Positions 26,672 through 34,724 of a stretch of 64,000 nucleotides of DNA are shown here, in pieces (positions within the stretch are counted from its first letter, which is position 1; each line of letters starts with the position of its first letter). Below the pieces are notes generated by a model, which searched no databases, was not told the origin of the DNA, and worked only from the letters and a program-made list of their open reading frames with translations. The stretch is from Mitsuaria sp. PDC51 (GTDB taxonomy: Bacteria; Pseudomonadota; Gammaproteobacteria; Burkholderiales; Burkholderiaceae_C). The stretch lies in assembly GCF_900113225.1 (NCBI RefSeq), contig NZ_FOZE01000003.1, positions 372,001-436,000 of the forward strand, in the 5' to 3' direction. The translations under genes and the position numbers were made by a program.

Positions 26672-28050
26672 GGCTGCCTCCTGGACGGATCGGCGGTGGC
26701 GGAAGCGGCGGCGCCGGCCGCCGGGGCGGCGTCGCCGAAGTGGGTGTGCCAGGCCCAGTCGAGCTGGCCGGCGTCGAGCGAGGGCTCGACCTCGAGATAA
26801 CGCGCGCGGCTGGCGACGAGCCGCAGCAGGTCGCGCGGATGGCAGGCCAGCAGCGGCCGGCCGTGGCGCGGATGCAGCCGCTCGAGCAGGTGCGCGAGGC
26901 CGGCGGCGTCGAAGGGCACGCCCTCGTCGGCGCAGGCGTCCTCGAAGATGCGGGCGTAGGCCGGGGCGTCGACGGGACCGACCTCGATCTTGTGGCCGAT
27001 GCGACGCAGGAAGGCGTCGTCCAGGTCGCGCGGCGACAGGTTGGAGGAGAACACCAGCATCAGCTCGAAGGGCACGGTGAAGCGGGCGCCCTGGCGCAGC
27101 GTGAGGTGGTCGTGGCGGCGCTCCATCGGCACGATCCAGCGGTTCATCAGCTCGCGCGGCGTGACGCGCTGGCGGCCGAGGTCGTCGACGATGAACAGGC
27201 CGTTGTTGGCCTTCAGGTGCGGCGGCGCCTCGTAGTAGCCGGCGCGCGGGTCGAAGCCCAGGTCCAGCATCTCCAGCGTAAGTTCGCCGCCGCAGGCGAC
27301 CACGGGGCGCTCGCACAGCATCCAGCGGGCGTCGGCGCGCTGGCGGCTGTCCAGGCCGCCGCGCGTCCCGCTCGTGCCCGGGTCGGCGCTCACCGGCCGG
27401 TGGCACAGCGGGTCGAAGACGCGGATCACCTCGTCCTGCACGCTGATCGCGTGCGGCACCGCGACCGGGCCGGGCAGCAGCCGGGCCAGACCGCGCGCGA
27501 TGTAGGTCTTTCCCGAGCCGGCCGGGCCGTGCAGCAGCATCGGCCGGGCTGCGTTCATCGCGGTGCCCAGCCGGTCGACGAGCTCGTCGGCCAGCACCAC
27601 GCCGGCGAAGGCCGCGCGCGCGCCGCGCAGCGTCACCGGATGCCGGTCGGCGGCCTGGGCCCGCACGCGTGCCGCGTAGGCCTCGGCCGGCACCGGCGCC
27701 GGGCCGAGGTAGGCGCTGCGCGAGAACGCATCCAGCGCGCGCGCCCGCCCGGCGAGCGTCAGCTCGAACTCGACGTCCGCTTCGTTCTGGCCGCGGCGCG
27801 TGACCTCGAGCAGGCCGTCGCGGCGCATCGCCTGGCAGAGCGTGTCCACGAGCGCGCCGCCCAGGCACAGGCGCGTGCCGAGCTCGACCAGGCGCCCGGT
27901 GCCGCCCTGCAGCAGGGTCTTGGCCAGCAGGTCCGTGAGAAAGCCGGTGGACAGGCCGGTGTCCTCGAGGGTCTGCGGCGCGGCGGGCAGGCTGCCGGCG
28001 CTGGCCGCGCCACGGGGCGCCGGCGCGTGGGGGAACTGGAGGAGGTGCAT
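26668..28050 (-). CDS. AAA+ ATPase embedded in the Tad locus
   Basis: 460-residue cytoplasmic ATPase. Residues 20-130 look like a winged-helix domain of the kind found at the N-terminus of secretion ATPases (FLTDLLAKTLLQGGTG, LTLAGRARALDAF, YLGPAPVPAEAYAARV). The AAA+ core has Walker A LLHGPAGSGKTYIARGLA near residue 175, Walker B GLFIVDDLGRQ near 287, sensor-1 LMLVFSSNLSPRDLDDAFL near 335 and an arginine finger candidate RRIGHK. It is not TadA or TadZ and is not part of the minimal Tad set. Placement between tadV and cpaB, with a 4-nt overlap, implies a role in pilus assembly or its control, but the substrate is unknown. Confidence 0.85.
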   Translation of the reverse strand: MHLLQFPHAPAPRGAASAGSLPAAPQTLEDTGLSTGFLTDLLAKTLLQGGTGRLVELGTRLCLGGALVDTLCQAMRRDGLLEVTRRGQNEADVEFELTLAGRARALDAFSRSAYLGPAPVPAEAYAARVRAQAADRHPVTLRGARAAFAGVVLADELVDRLGTAMNAARPMLLHGPAGSGKTYIARGLARLLPGPVAVPHAISVQDEVIRVFDPLCHRPVSADPGTSGTRGGLDSRQRADARWMLCERPVVACGGELTLEMLDLGFDPRAGYYEAPPHLKANNGLFIVDDLGRQRVTPRELMNRWIVPMERRHDHLTLRQGARFTVPFELMLVFSSNLSPRDLDDAFLRRIGHKIEVGPVDAPAYARIFEDACADEGVPFDAAGLAHLLERLHPRHGRPLLACHPRDLLRLVASRARYLEVEPSLDAGQLDWAWHTHFGDAAPAAGAAASATADPSRRQP

Positions 28051-28064
28051 GGGGGCCGTCCGTC

Positions 28065-28622
28065 CTAGATCAGCGGTGGCGCGACCAGCGCGGCGGCGGT
28101 GCCCATCGCGATCGCGACGGCGTAGGGCAGTCGCGCGGCGGTGCGCGCCAGCGGGGTGGGGGGTGGCGTGCCGCGCGGGTGTTCAGCGAGGTGGGCGCGC
28201 AGGTTGGCCATCACCCGGGTGAGCACGCTCGCGTCGCGCAGCATGAAGAGCGAGAGCAGGCCGCCGGCCAGCAGCGTGTAGACGAACGCGGTGGTCACCG
28301 CGCTCGCGCCGAGGAAGGCGCCGACGACGGCGACCAGCTTGACGTCCGCGCCGCCGGTGGCGCGCAGCAGGTACATCGGCAGCATCAGCGCCAAGCCGGT
28401 GAGGGCGCCGGCCAGCGGCGACCACCAGCGCGCGCCGGCCAATGCAGGGAGACCGGTCGCCGTGGCCGCGGCATGCAGGCCCAGCGCCAGCGCGGCGCCC
28501 ATGGCCAGCCAGCGGTTGCCCACCCGGCGCGTGCGCAGGTCGCTGCGCGCCGCCCCGCCCAGCACGAGGGCGAGCGCGGCCAGCGATGCAAACAGCAGCG
28601 GGGTGGGCACCGGGGACGACAT
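28065..28622 (-). CDS. tadV: Tad prepilin peptidase TadV (CpaA family)
   Basis: 185-residue polytopic membrane aspartic protease of the GxGD class that cleaves and matures Flp prepilins and pseudopilins. The two catalytic Asp are seen in AARSDLRTRRVGN (Asp28) and ATGGADVKLVAV (Asp93). It has about six TM segments and no N-methyltransferase domain, as expected for TadV. It is placed directly after the pilin genes. Its pilin substrates here have Ala instead of Gly before the cleavage site. Confidence 0.92.
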   Translation of the reverse strand: MSSPVPTPLLFASLAALALVLGGAARSDLRTRRVGNRWLAMGAALALGLHAAATATGLPALAGARWWSPLAGALTGLALMLPMYLLRATGGADVKLVAVVGAFLGASAVTTAFVYTLLAGGLLSLFMLRDASVLTRVMANLRAHLAEHPRGTPPPTPLARTAARLPYAVAIAMGTAAALVAPPLI

Positions 28623-28635
28623 GGCGGCGGTCCGG

Positions 28636-28815
28636 TCAGAGCGCGGCGGTGATGGCCGCGGAGATGGCCGTGAACACGGCCTCGAGCTTGGACCCGACGA
28701 TGGTCACGGACGCGATGATGAAGACGGCGATCAGCGCGGCGATCAGGCCGTACTCGATCGCGGTGACGGCCTCGTCGTCGCGGGCCAGGGCATCCAGGCG
28801 GTGCAGCAGGTTCAT
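28636..28815 (-). CDS. flp: Flp family type IVb pilin (copy 1)
   Basis: 59-residue pilin, MNLLHRLDALARDDEAVT followed by AIEYGLIAALIAVFIIASV and a short tail ending AISAAITAAL. The Flp signature (Glu at +5 then Tyr) is intact, but the residue before the expected cleavage site is Ala (DDEA/VTAIEY) rather than Gly. It is nearly identical over its last 47 residues to the next pilin gene upstream, so the two are recent duplicates. It is 13 nt upstream of tadV. A GAGGAG-like site precedes the ATG. Confidence 0.9.
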   Translation of the reverse strand: MNLLHRLDALARDDEAVTAIEYGLIAALIAVFIIASVTIVGSKLEAVFTAISAAITAAL

Positions 28816-28918
28816 GGTGGCTCTCCTCGGGGTGGTGGTCAGGGGAAGGTCGGGGGGCGGTGGGCGTCGATCGCGAGGGGCGCGGCCGGCATGGGCCGGC
28901 GCGGCCGCGCCGTCGCGG

Positions 28919-29116
28919 TCACAGCGCGGTGGTCAGCGCGGTCGAGATGGCGGTGAACACGGCCGCGAGCTTGGAGCCGACGATCGTGACCGACGCGATG
29001 ATGAAGACCGCGATCAAGGCCGCGATCAGGCCGTACTCGATCGCGGTGACGGCCTCGTCGTCCTGGCCGAACTGCTTCAGGGCGCGGGTGGCCTTGGCGA
29101 TGGGGAGGAGTTGCAT
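28919..29116 (-). CDS. flp: Flp family type IVb pilin (copy 2)
   Basis: 65-residue pilin with leader MQLLPIAKATRALKQFGQDDEA and mature part VTAIEYGLIAALIAVFIIAS and onward, ending TALTTAL. It shares almost all of the mature sequence with copy 1 but has a different leader. Ala precedes the predicted cleavage site. The gap to copy 1 (about 100 nt) and the gap to copy 3 (121 nt) are the longest inside the operon's pilin part and could hold RNA processing sites; I see no clear promoter in them. Confidence 0.92.
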   Translation of the reverse strand: MQLLPIAKATRALKQFGQDDEAVTAIEYGLIAALIAVFIIASVTIVGSKLAAVFTAISTALTTAL

Positions 29117-29237
29117 GATGAAGTTCCTTCAAGTGGGGAGGAAAGGAGATCCATCGGGGTCGGATCCATACCCTGCCGGCCTGTTGGGGGAGGACGCCGG
29201 CCGGCGAGGCGCGTCTTCGTTCCTGTGCGTGTTCATG

Positions 29238-29438
29238 TCAGAGCGCGGCCACCACGGCCGACGACCAGTACTGGTACAGCGCCGCCAGCGACGAGCCCGT
29301 CAGCGTCAGCGCGCCCAGGATCGCCACCGCGATCAGCGCGGCGATCAGGCCGTACTCGATCGCCGTGGCGGCGCGCTGGTCGCGCATCAGCGCGGTGGCG
29401 ATCGCGGTGGCGGGGATCGGGTGGCGGTGCGTGTCCAT
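29238..29438 (-). CDS. flp: Flp family type IVb pilin, divergent (copy 3)
   Basis: 66-residue Flp-like pilin with a longer leader (MDTHRHPIPATAIATALMRD, then QRA) and mature part ATAIEYGLIAALIAVAILGA, ending LYQYWSSAVVAAL. It has Glu at +5 and Tyr, with Ala at -1 as in the other two. The different C-terminus (LTGSSLAALYQYW) suggests a minor or specialised pilin. The start at 29438 is the first ATG after the response-regulator stop at 29449; a GTG three codons upstream is possible. Confidence 0.85.
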   Translation of the reverse strand: MDTHRHPIPATAIATALMRDQRAATAIEYGLIAALIAVAILGALTLTGSSLAALYQYWSSAVVAAL

Positions 29439-29448
29439 GGCGTTCACT

Positions 29449-30009
29449 CTAGGCATCGCGGTCGCGGCGCGCAGCGGAGGAAGGCGCCATCGCGCGGGGG
29501 GAGCTTGACCCTTGGCGGGGGGGAGTTTTGTCCTGGTCCGCGGCACCGGCGGACGCACCGTCGGCGGGCGAACCGAAGGCGCTGAGCGGCGCCGCGCCGG
29601 GGCGGCCGAGCCCGCCCAGCCGCACCAGCGTGCCGAGCAGCTCGGCGGCCGGCAGGTGCTTGGCGAGGAAGGCCTGCGCGCCCAGGCGCAGTGCGCGGTC
29701 GCGCGTGGCGTTGTCGTCGTGACAGGTCAGCACCAGCACGCGGGACCGCGTCAGCAGCTGCGGTAGCAGCGCCAGGCCGTCCTCGCCATTGAGGTCGACA
29801 TCGACGACGACGACGTCGGGATGCAGCTGCCGCGCGGCGAGCAGCGCCTGCTCCCCGGTGGCCACCGCGCCCAGGCAGCGCAGCGTGCGCGGCGAGCAGG
29901 CGATGAGCCGCGAGAGGCCGTCGCGCACCGCCTGTTGGTCGTCGACCAGCAGGACGCCGAACGGGCTGGGCGGGGCCGGGACGACGGGGACGGTGGGCAG
30001 GGGGCTCAT
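29449..30009 (-). CDS. Receiver-domain response regulator without a DNA-binding domain
   Basis: 186-residue protein. A single REC domain spans about residues 17-130: acidic pair LLVDDQQAVRD, phospho-acceptor Asp in VVVVDVDLNGEDG near residue 70, the conserved Thr region VLVLTCHDD and Lys in GAQAFLAKHL. The rest is a low-complexity Ala/Ser/Pro tail with no output domain. It is the first gene of the Tad operon, 10 nt before the third pilin. It may act by protein contact, perhaps with TadZ or the AAA+ ATPase, or as a phosphate sink for the kinase at 32665-34428 (inference). Confidence 0.85.
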   Translation of the reverse strand: MSPLPTVPVVPAPPSPFGVLLVDDQQAVRDGLSRLIACSPRTLRCLGAVATGEQALLAARQLHPDVVVVDVDLNGEDGLALLPQLLTRSRVLVLTCHDDNATRDRALRLGAQAFLAKHLPAAELLGTLVRLGGLGRPGAAPLSAFGSPADGASAGAADQDKTPPRQGSSSPRAMAPSSAARRDRDA

Positions 30010-30103
30010 GGGAAGAATGCTAGGCAGCGGGCGCGTCGGGCGCGCGGGAGCTTGCGGGCGGGCGAGGGGGGAGATTCCTCCTTGGCGCGCGGCGCGGCGC
30101 GGC

Positions 30104-30736
30104 TCAGTAGACGAAGGGGATCAGGCGCCACGGCACGCGGCGGCGGTAGGCGCGGTAGCCGGTTTGCGCGTCGTCGAGCACCGCTTCCTCGCGCCGCATG
30201 CGCACGACCTGCGCCACGTACAGCAGGGCCAGCACCGCGGCGTTGCGGGGCGAGGCATTGACGAGCAGGAAGCCGGCGTGGCCGATCAGGTAACCCAGGT
30301 AGATGGGATGACGCACCACCCGGTAGGGGCCGCGCACGACCAGGCCGCGCTGCGCCGGCAGCAGGCCGAAGGAGCGCCCCAGCGCGACCTTGGCCGAGAA
30401 CTGCCACAGCAGGCCGGCGAGCTGGAGCGAGGCGCCCACCCATTCGGGCGCGTGGGCCTGCGTGCCGCTGGGCGTGAGCAGCGCGACGAAGCCGGTCGCG
30501 TAGAGCGTGGCGGCGATCGCGGGCAGCGACAGGTCGCGGCGCTCGGCGCGTCGCGCCAGCAGCACCAGCGCCAGCGTGTAGCTCTCGGAGACGATGAGCA
30601 GCAGCAGCGTGCCGCGCGACGGGTCCTGCCACCAGGCGTAGCCCCAGCGGGCCAGCACGAAGGCCAGCGCCAGCAGCGCGAAGCTGCGCAGCAGCCATTC
30701 GGTGAGGCGGCCCTCGATGTTCAACGGCTGGGTCAT
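30104..30736 (-). CDS. Isoprenylcysteine methyltransferase-like membrane protein
   Basis: 210-residue polytopic membrane protein of the ICMT/phospholipid methyltransferase superfamily. About five TM segments are seen, and the cofactor-binding signature GPYRVVRHPIYLG near residue 138 is intact, with the C-terminal RREEAVLDDAQTGYRAYRRR (the Glu..Tyr..Y pattern of the family). Bacterial members have uncertain substrates. Its ATG overlaps the stop of the upstream PAP2 gene by 4 nt, so the two may act on the same lipid. Confidence 0.88.
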   Translation of the reverse strand: MTQPLNIEGRLTEWLLRSFALLALAFVLARWGYAWWQDPSRGTLLLLIVSESYTLALVLLARRAERRDLSLPAIAATLYATGFVALLTPSGTQAHAPEWVGASLQLAGLLWQFSAKVALGRSFGLLPAQRGLVVRGPYRVVRHPIYLGYLIGHAGFLLVNASPRNAAVLALLYVAQVVRMRREEAVLDDAQTGYRAYRRRVPWRLIPFVY

Positions 30737-31782
30737 GGCGGACTCCCTGTCTGGTCATGGATCGGCGTGTCCCCGCGACGGCCGGGGCGAGGAGGCAGGG
30801 CCCGGTGCGGCGGCGGGGCCGGATGCGGCATCGCGGCGATGGCCAGCAGCGCGATGGCCACGCCGGCCAGGACGTCGACGAGGTAATGGCCGCCCAGCAC
30901 CGGCGTCGCGGCCAGCATCAGCGCGTTCAGCGCGATCGCCGGCGCGGCCCAGCGCGTGCGCCACAGCGCATGCGCCAGCAGCACCGCCATGGCCGCGTGC
31001 AGCGAGGGCATCGAGATCAGGCCCTGCATCGACGCCAGCGCCAGCGTGCGCAGGCGGCCGTCGCGCAGCGCCTCGAAGTGCCATTGGTCGGCCGACGCGG
31101 CCAGGCCGAGCTCGGGCCCGAAATGCTTGAACGCGCCCGCCGCCGGGATCGGTGCCGACAGCAGGATCACCGCCAGCGTCACCGCGACGTAGCGGCCCAT
31201 GAAGCCGCGCAGCCGGTCGCCGTGACCGCCCAGGCCGAGGATCAGCACGACCGCCAGGATCTGCGGCAGCCCGCTGTCGTAGGCCGCCTGCAGCGCGCCG
31301 CCCATCCAGGCGGGCAACGCGGCCTGGCGCGCGCGCAGCACGCGCCAGTCCAGCCCGATCGCCGCGTCCCAGGCCACCAGCCGGGCATCGGTGAGCGGTG
31401 GTGCCAGGGCGATCAGCAGGTAGCTGAGGCAGGCCGCGGCGGCCTGGAACACGAGCAGCAGCAGCGCGCAGCGCAGCGTGACGGCAATGCGCGCGTCATG
31501 CCGGTAGCGCGGCAGCAGCAGCGGCGTGCCCAGCGAGGCCAAGGCCAGGGCCAGCACCGCGAGGTCGCGGCCGGCCAGGTGCCAGTCGCCGAGGACGATG
31601 CCGATCGCGTCGGCGGCGAGGGTCAGCGCCGTGAGCAGCGCGGCCAGGCGCAGCGGCTCGGCCAGGGGCGCGGCGGCGAACGGATCGTTGGCCGCCTGGC
31701 GGCGCAGCGTGGCGCGGGGCACGACCCGGCCGGACGGGCCGCGGGCGAGGGGGCCCGGAGACGGGCGGGGAAGGTGCGGCAT
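30733..31782 (-). CDS. PAP2-superfamily membrane phosphatase
   Basis: 349-residue integral membrane protein with about six TM helices. It carries PAP2 motif 2 (SMPSLHAAMAVLLAHALW, with the catalytic His) near residue 262 and motif 3 (GGHYLVDVLAG) near 310; this spacing resembles the Aur1/inositolphosphotransferase-like branch (PAP2_3). The N-terminal 45 residues are Arg/Pro-rich and cytoplasmic. The start at 31782 is the best ATG, but upstream in-frame codons remain open. It is likely to dephosphorylate or transfer a head group on a lipid. Confidence 0.85.
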   Translation of the reverse strand: MPHLPRPSPGPLARGPSGRVVPRATLRRQAANDPFAAAPLAEPLRLAALLTALTLAADAIGIVLGDWHLAGRDLAVLALALASLGTPLLLPRYRHDARIAVTLRCALLLLVFQAAAACLSYLLIALAPPLTDARLVAWDAAIGLDWRVLRARQAALPAWMGGALQAAYDSGLPQILAVVLILGLGGHGDRLRGFMGRYVAVTLAVILLSAPIPAAGAFKHFGPELGLAASADQWHFEALRDGRLRTLALASMQGLISMPSLHAAMAVLLAHALWRTRWAAPAIALNALMLAATPVLGGHYLVDVLAGVAIALLAIAAMPHPAPPPHRALPPRPGRRGDTPIHDQTGSPP

Positions 31783-31868
31783 GGCGGCCTCGGGACGCTG
31801 CGCGGGAGTGGGGAGACCATGGTCCGTTCCCGTGCCCGCGCGCGCCAGGGAGGCGCCGAGCCGGCCGC

Positions 31869-32606
31869 CTAGGACAATGCTCCCCCCGCCGCCCGGGCGG
31901 GTTCGCGGTCCAGGCCGTGCGCGGTCCCGTAGACGTGCAGCTCCAGCCGCCCGCGCACGCCCAGCTTGGCGTAGATCGTGGTGAGGTGGTTGCGCAGGGT
32001 GTGCTCGCTCATGCGCAGCGTGTCGGCCACCGACAGCAGCTTCGCGCCGGCCTGGCGCAGCAGCACGCCGATGATGTCGCGCTCGCGCGGCGTCAGGCTG
32101 GCGATGCGCTCGGCCTCGGGGTCGCGCGGCGCCGCCGCCCGCGGCGCGCCGTCGGTGAGCAGTCCCAGCACCTCGCCCATCAGCGCGCGATGCAGCCAGA
32201 CCTGACCCTCGCTGACGCACTCGATCGCGCGCAGGATGGTCGCCGCCGGCGCGGACTTGTGCACCACGCCGCGCGCGCCGCGCATCACCGCGCCGCGGTG
32301 CAGGGCCGCGTCGTCGGCGCCGGTCAGCACCAGCACCTGCGCGTTGCCGCGCTGGCGCAGCGCGTCCATGGCCGCGGCCGCGTCCTGCCCGCCCAGGTCC
32401 AGGTCGAGCAGCAGCAGGTCGGCGCCAGGCAGGCCGTCGTGGCACAGCAGCTCGTCCAGCGTCGAGGCGCAGCCGACCATCTCCATGCGGGGCCGCGAGG
32501 CCTCGATGAGCTGGTTCAGCCCCCAGAGGGTGATCTGGTGGTCCTCGGCGACGAAGACCCGGATGGGGCGGGTCGCCAGGCCGGGGAGTGGGACGGTCAC
32601 GGTCAT
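31869..32606 (-). CDS. NarL/FixJ-type response regulator
   Basis: 245-residue DNA-binding response regulator. REC domain at about residues 15-130 (acidic pair FVAEDHQITLWG, phospho-Asp in LLLLDLDLGGQD near 68, VLVLTGADD, Lys in GVVHKSAP). LuxR-type HTH at about residues 170-232 (LTPRERDIIGVLL, LSVADTLRMSEHTLRNHLTTIYAKLGVRGR). AAGGAGA precedes the ATG. It lies 58 nt downstream of its sensor kinase and just beyond the Tad locus, making it a candidate regulator of pilus genes (inference). Confidence 0.94.
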   Translation of the reverse strand: MTVTVPLPGLATRPIRVFVAEDHQITLWGLNQLIEASRPRMEMVGCASTLDELLCHDGLPGADLLLLDLDLGGQDAAAAMDALRQRGNAQVLVLTGADDAALHRGAVMRGARGVVHKSAPAATILRAIECVSEGQVWLHRALMGEVLGLLTDGAPRAAAPRDPEAERIASLTPRERDIIGVLLRQAGAKLLSVADTLRMSEHTLRNHLTTIYAKLGVRGRLELHVYGTAHGLDREPARAAGGALS

Positions 32607-32664
32607 CGGCGTTCTCCTTGTGAGGCTGTCGGACGCCGTCCTCCCCGGCGTCCGGAAAGCGGGG

Positions 32665-34428
32665 TCAGGTCGGGATCCGGAACAGCAGCTCGGTGTCGAG
32701 CCCGTCCCGGCGCGAGATCGTCAGCGAGCCGCCGAGTTCGGCAACGCGCTCATGCAGCGAATGCGGATGGAAGGCCGGCGCGGCGCGGCCGGTGACCGAG
32801 CCGCTGTCGTCGACGACGCGCAGCGTCACCGCGCCGTCCTCGCCGTGCAGCGCGATGCGCACATGCCGGGCCTGCGTGTGCTTGCGCACGTTGTTCAGGG
32901 TCTCGTTGAGCAGGTGGAACAGCGCGCCGGCCAGGGCGCGCGAGCTGGGCAGCGACTCGGGGCACTCGACCTCGACCTCGATGCCGAACAGCAGCGCGAA
33001 GCGTCGCGCCTGGCGCCGCACGGCCGGCACCAGCGCGTTGTCGCCGCCGCGCGCGCCGGTGCGCAGGCCCGAGATCAGCTCGCGCAGCGAGGCCACTTCG
33101 GCATTGACCAGCTCGGCCAGCGCGTCGACCTCGGCCCGCGCCGGGTTCTCGGCCGGGATGCGCATCGCGACGCACTCGACCGCGTACTTGAGGCCCAGGT
33201 AGGGCTGGATGGCGCTGTCGTGCAGGTCGCGCCCGATGCGCACGCGCTCGTGCGAGGCGCTCTCGTCCTGCAGCTGGTCCACCAGCGCGGCCTGCTCGAT
33301 GACGCGCAGCAGCTCGGGCATCGCGTCGATCAGCGCGCGCAGGTCCTGGCGGTGGGCGCGCAGGCCCTGGTAGCCGATCACGATGTGGCCATGCTGGCGG
33401 TCGTAGCGCGTCAGCGGCGCGATGTGCAGGCCGGCGACATCGAGCAGGCGGGCCAGTTCCTCCAGCGGCGCGACCAGGGTGCGCGGCGCGCGCGCGCCGG
33501 CATGGACGCGGACGCGGGCGCGCGGATCCCACCAGCGCCGGGAGGTGAAGCTCAGCGCCTGCGTGCCGGTCTGCGCGAGCAGGCGCTCCAGCGCCTGGTG
33601 GACCTCGGGCCGGGCGCGGAAGCCGCCGTCCTCGCGGCTGGCGATCGCCGCCGGCGCGCCGATGCGGCTGGGCAGCACCAGCGCGAGCACGTCCGCCTGC
33701 GTGCCGTGGCGCAGGCGCTCGACCAGCTCGGCGCACAGCGGCTCCAGGCCGCGTCGGGGATCGAGGCCCGCTTCGATCTCGTCGATCAGCGCGATGCGGC
33801 GGTGCAGCGCGCGCATCGGGCGGGCCAGCAGCGCGGCGGCCGGGATCAGCACCAGCAGCAGGTATTGCGCGGCGCCGCCCAGGCGCTCGGCGGTCGGCAG
33901 CGGCGCGCGTCCGACGTCGGGATCGATCGCGATCGCCAGCGTGGCCACCGCGGCCAGCAGCAGGCCGTGGCCGACGCCGTAGCCGATGCTGGCCAGCACC
34001 ACCGGATGGACCAGCGCCAGCATCAGCATCATGTTGCCCACGCTGAAGTGCCACATCATGGCGCAGGCCCAGGCCACGTCCAGCCAGTAGGCGGCCAGGC
34101 CCGGCACGAGTGGACGCTCGCGGGCGTCCGACCACATCAGCACGCCGGCCCAGGCGATGTAGACCAGCATCGTGAAGCCCGCGTCCAGGTCGATCGCCGG
34201 CTTGCTGGAGATCAGCAGCATGCTGCACATCAGCGCCGTGACCACCCGCAGGCCCGCGGAGAAGCGGCGCATTTCCGCCGACGGTCCCGCGACCGGCCGG
34301 GACGCACCCGGGGCAATGGCCGGCGCCGCGGCGGCGGAAGGCGGCGTGTCGGTGCCTCCCATGCCGCGGGCGCCGGAGGGCCCGGCGATCCCGGCCGTTC
34401 CGGCCGGGTCCAACGACTCGCGCATCAT
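32665..34428 (-). CDS. NarX/LiaS-type sensor histidine kinase with multi-TM N-terminus
   Basis: 587-residue kinase. After a cytoplasmic Ala/Pro-rich start, residues 55-205 hold five or six TM helices. A GAF-like linker region (about 240-400) is followed by HisKA_3 with the phospho-His in RIGRDLHDSAIQPYLGLKYA near residue 414, then HATPase with N-box ETLNNVRKHTQARHVRIA near 520 and VVDDSGS. The G2 region is shortened (HPHSLHERVAELGG). The double ATG at 34423-34428 has GAGGA upstream. It is paired with the downstream NarL-type regulator. The multi-TM sensor suggests a membrane-derived signal. Confidence 0.9.
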   Translation of the reverse strand: MMRESLDPAGTAGIAGPSGARGMGGTDTPPSAAAAPAIAPGASRPVAGPSAEMRRFSAGLRVVTALMCSMLLISSKPAIDLDAGFTMLVYIAWAGVLMWSDARERPLVPGLAAYWLDVAWACAMMWHFSVGNMMLMLALVHPVVLASIGYGVGHGLLLAAVATLAIAIDPDVGRAPLPTAERLGGAAQYLLLVLIPAAALLARPMRALHRRIALIDEIEAGLDPRRGLEPLCAELVERLRHGTQADVLALVLPSRIGAPAAIASREDGGFRARPEVHQALERLLAQTGTQALSFTSRRWWDPRARVRVHAGARAPRTLVAPLEELARLLDVAGLHIAPLTRYDRQHGHIVIGYQGLRAHRQDLRALIDAMPELLRVIEQAALVDQLQDESASHERVRIGRDLHDSAIQPYLGLKYAVECVAMRIPAENPARAEVDALAELVNAEVASLRELISGLRTGARGGDNALVPAVRRQARRFALLFGIEVEVECPESLPSSRALAGALFHLLNETLNNVRKHTQARHVRIALHGEDGAVTLRVVDDSGSVTGRAAPAFHPHSLHERVAELGGSLTISRRDGLDTELLFRIPT

Positions 34429-34724
34429 TGTTGTGATCCTCGGGCACTGCCGTGGTGGGCGGCGTGCCTGGAGGCAAGTCTGACATCGCTCGCGTACGCC
34501 GTACCCCCCGGGAACAGGGGCCCGGCGGGCGCGATCCGTCAAGGATGCGACGTTTTTCTGCGTGGCGACGGGCGTTGCGGCCGATCGCGATGCCGGTGCG
34601 AGCGAGTCGCCGCGCCGGCCGCCAAGGCTGCGACAATCCGCGCCATTCCCGATGGCCGACGGCCGGCGCCTGGCGCCGGTCCCCGTCGCCGCAAGACCCG
34701 ACCCGACAAGACAAGGACATCGCC

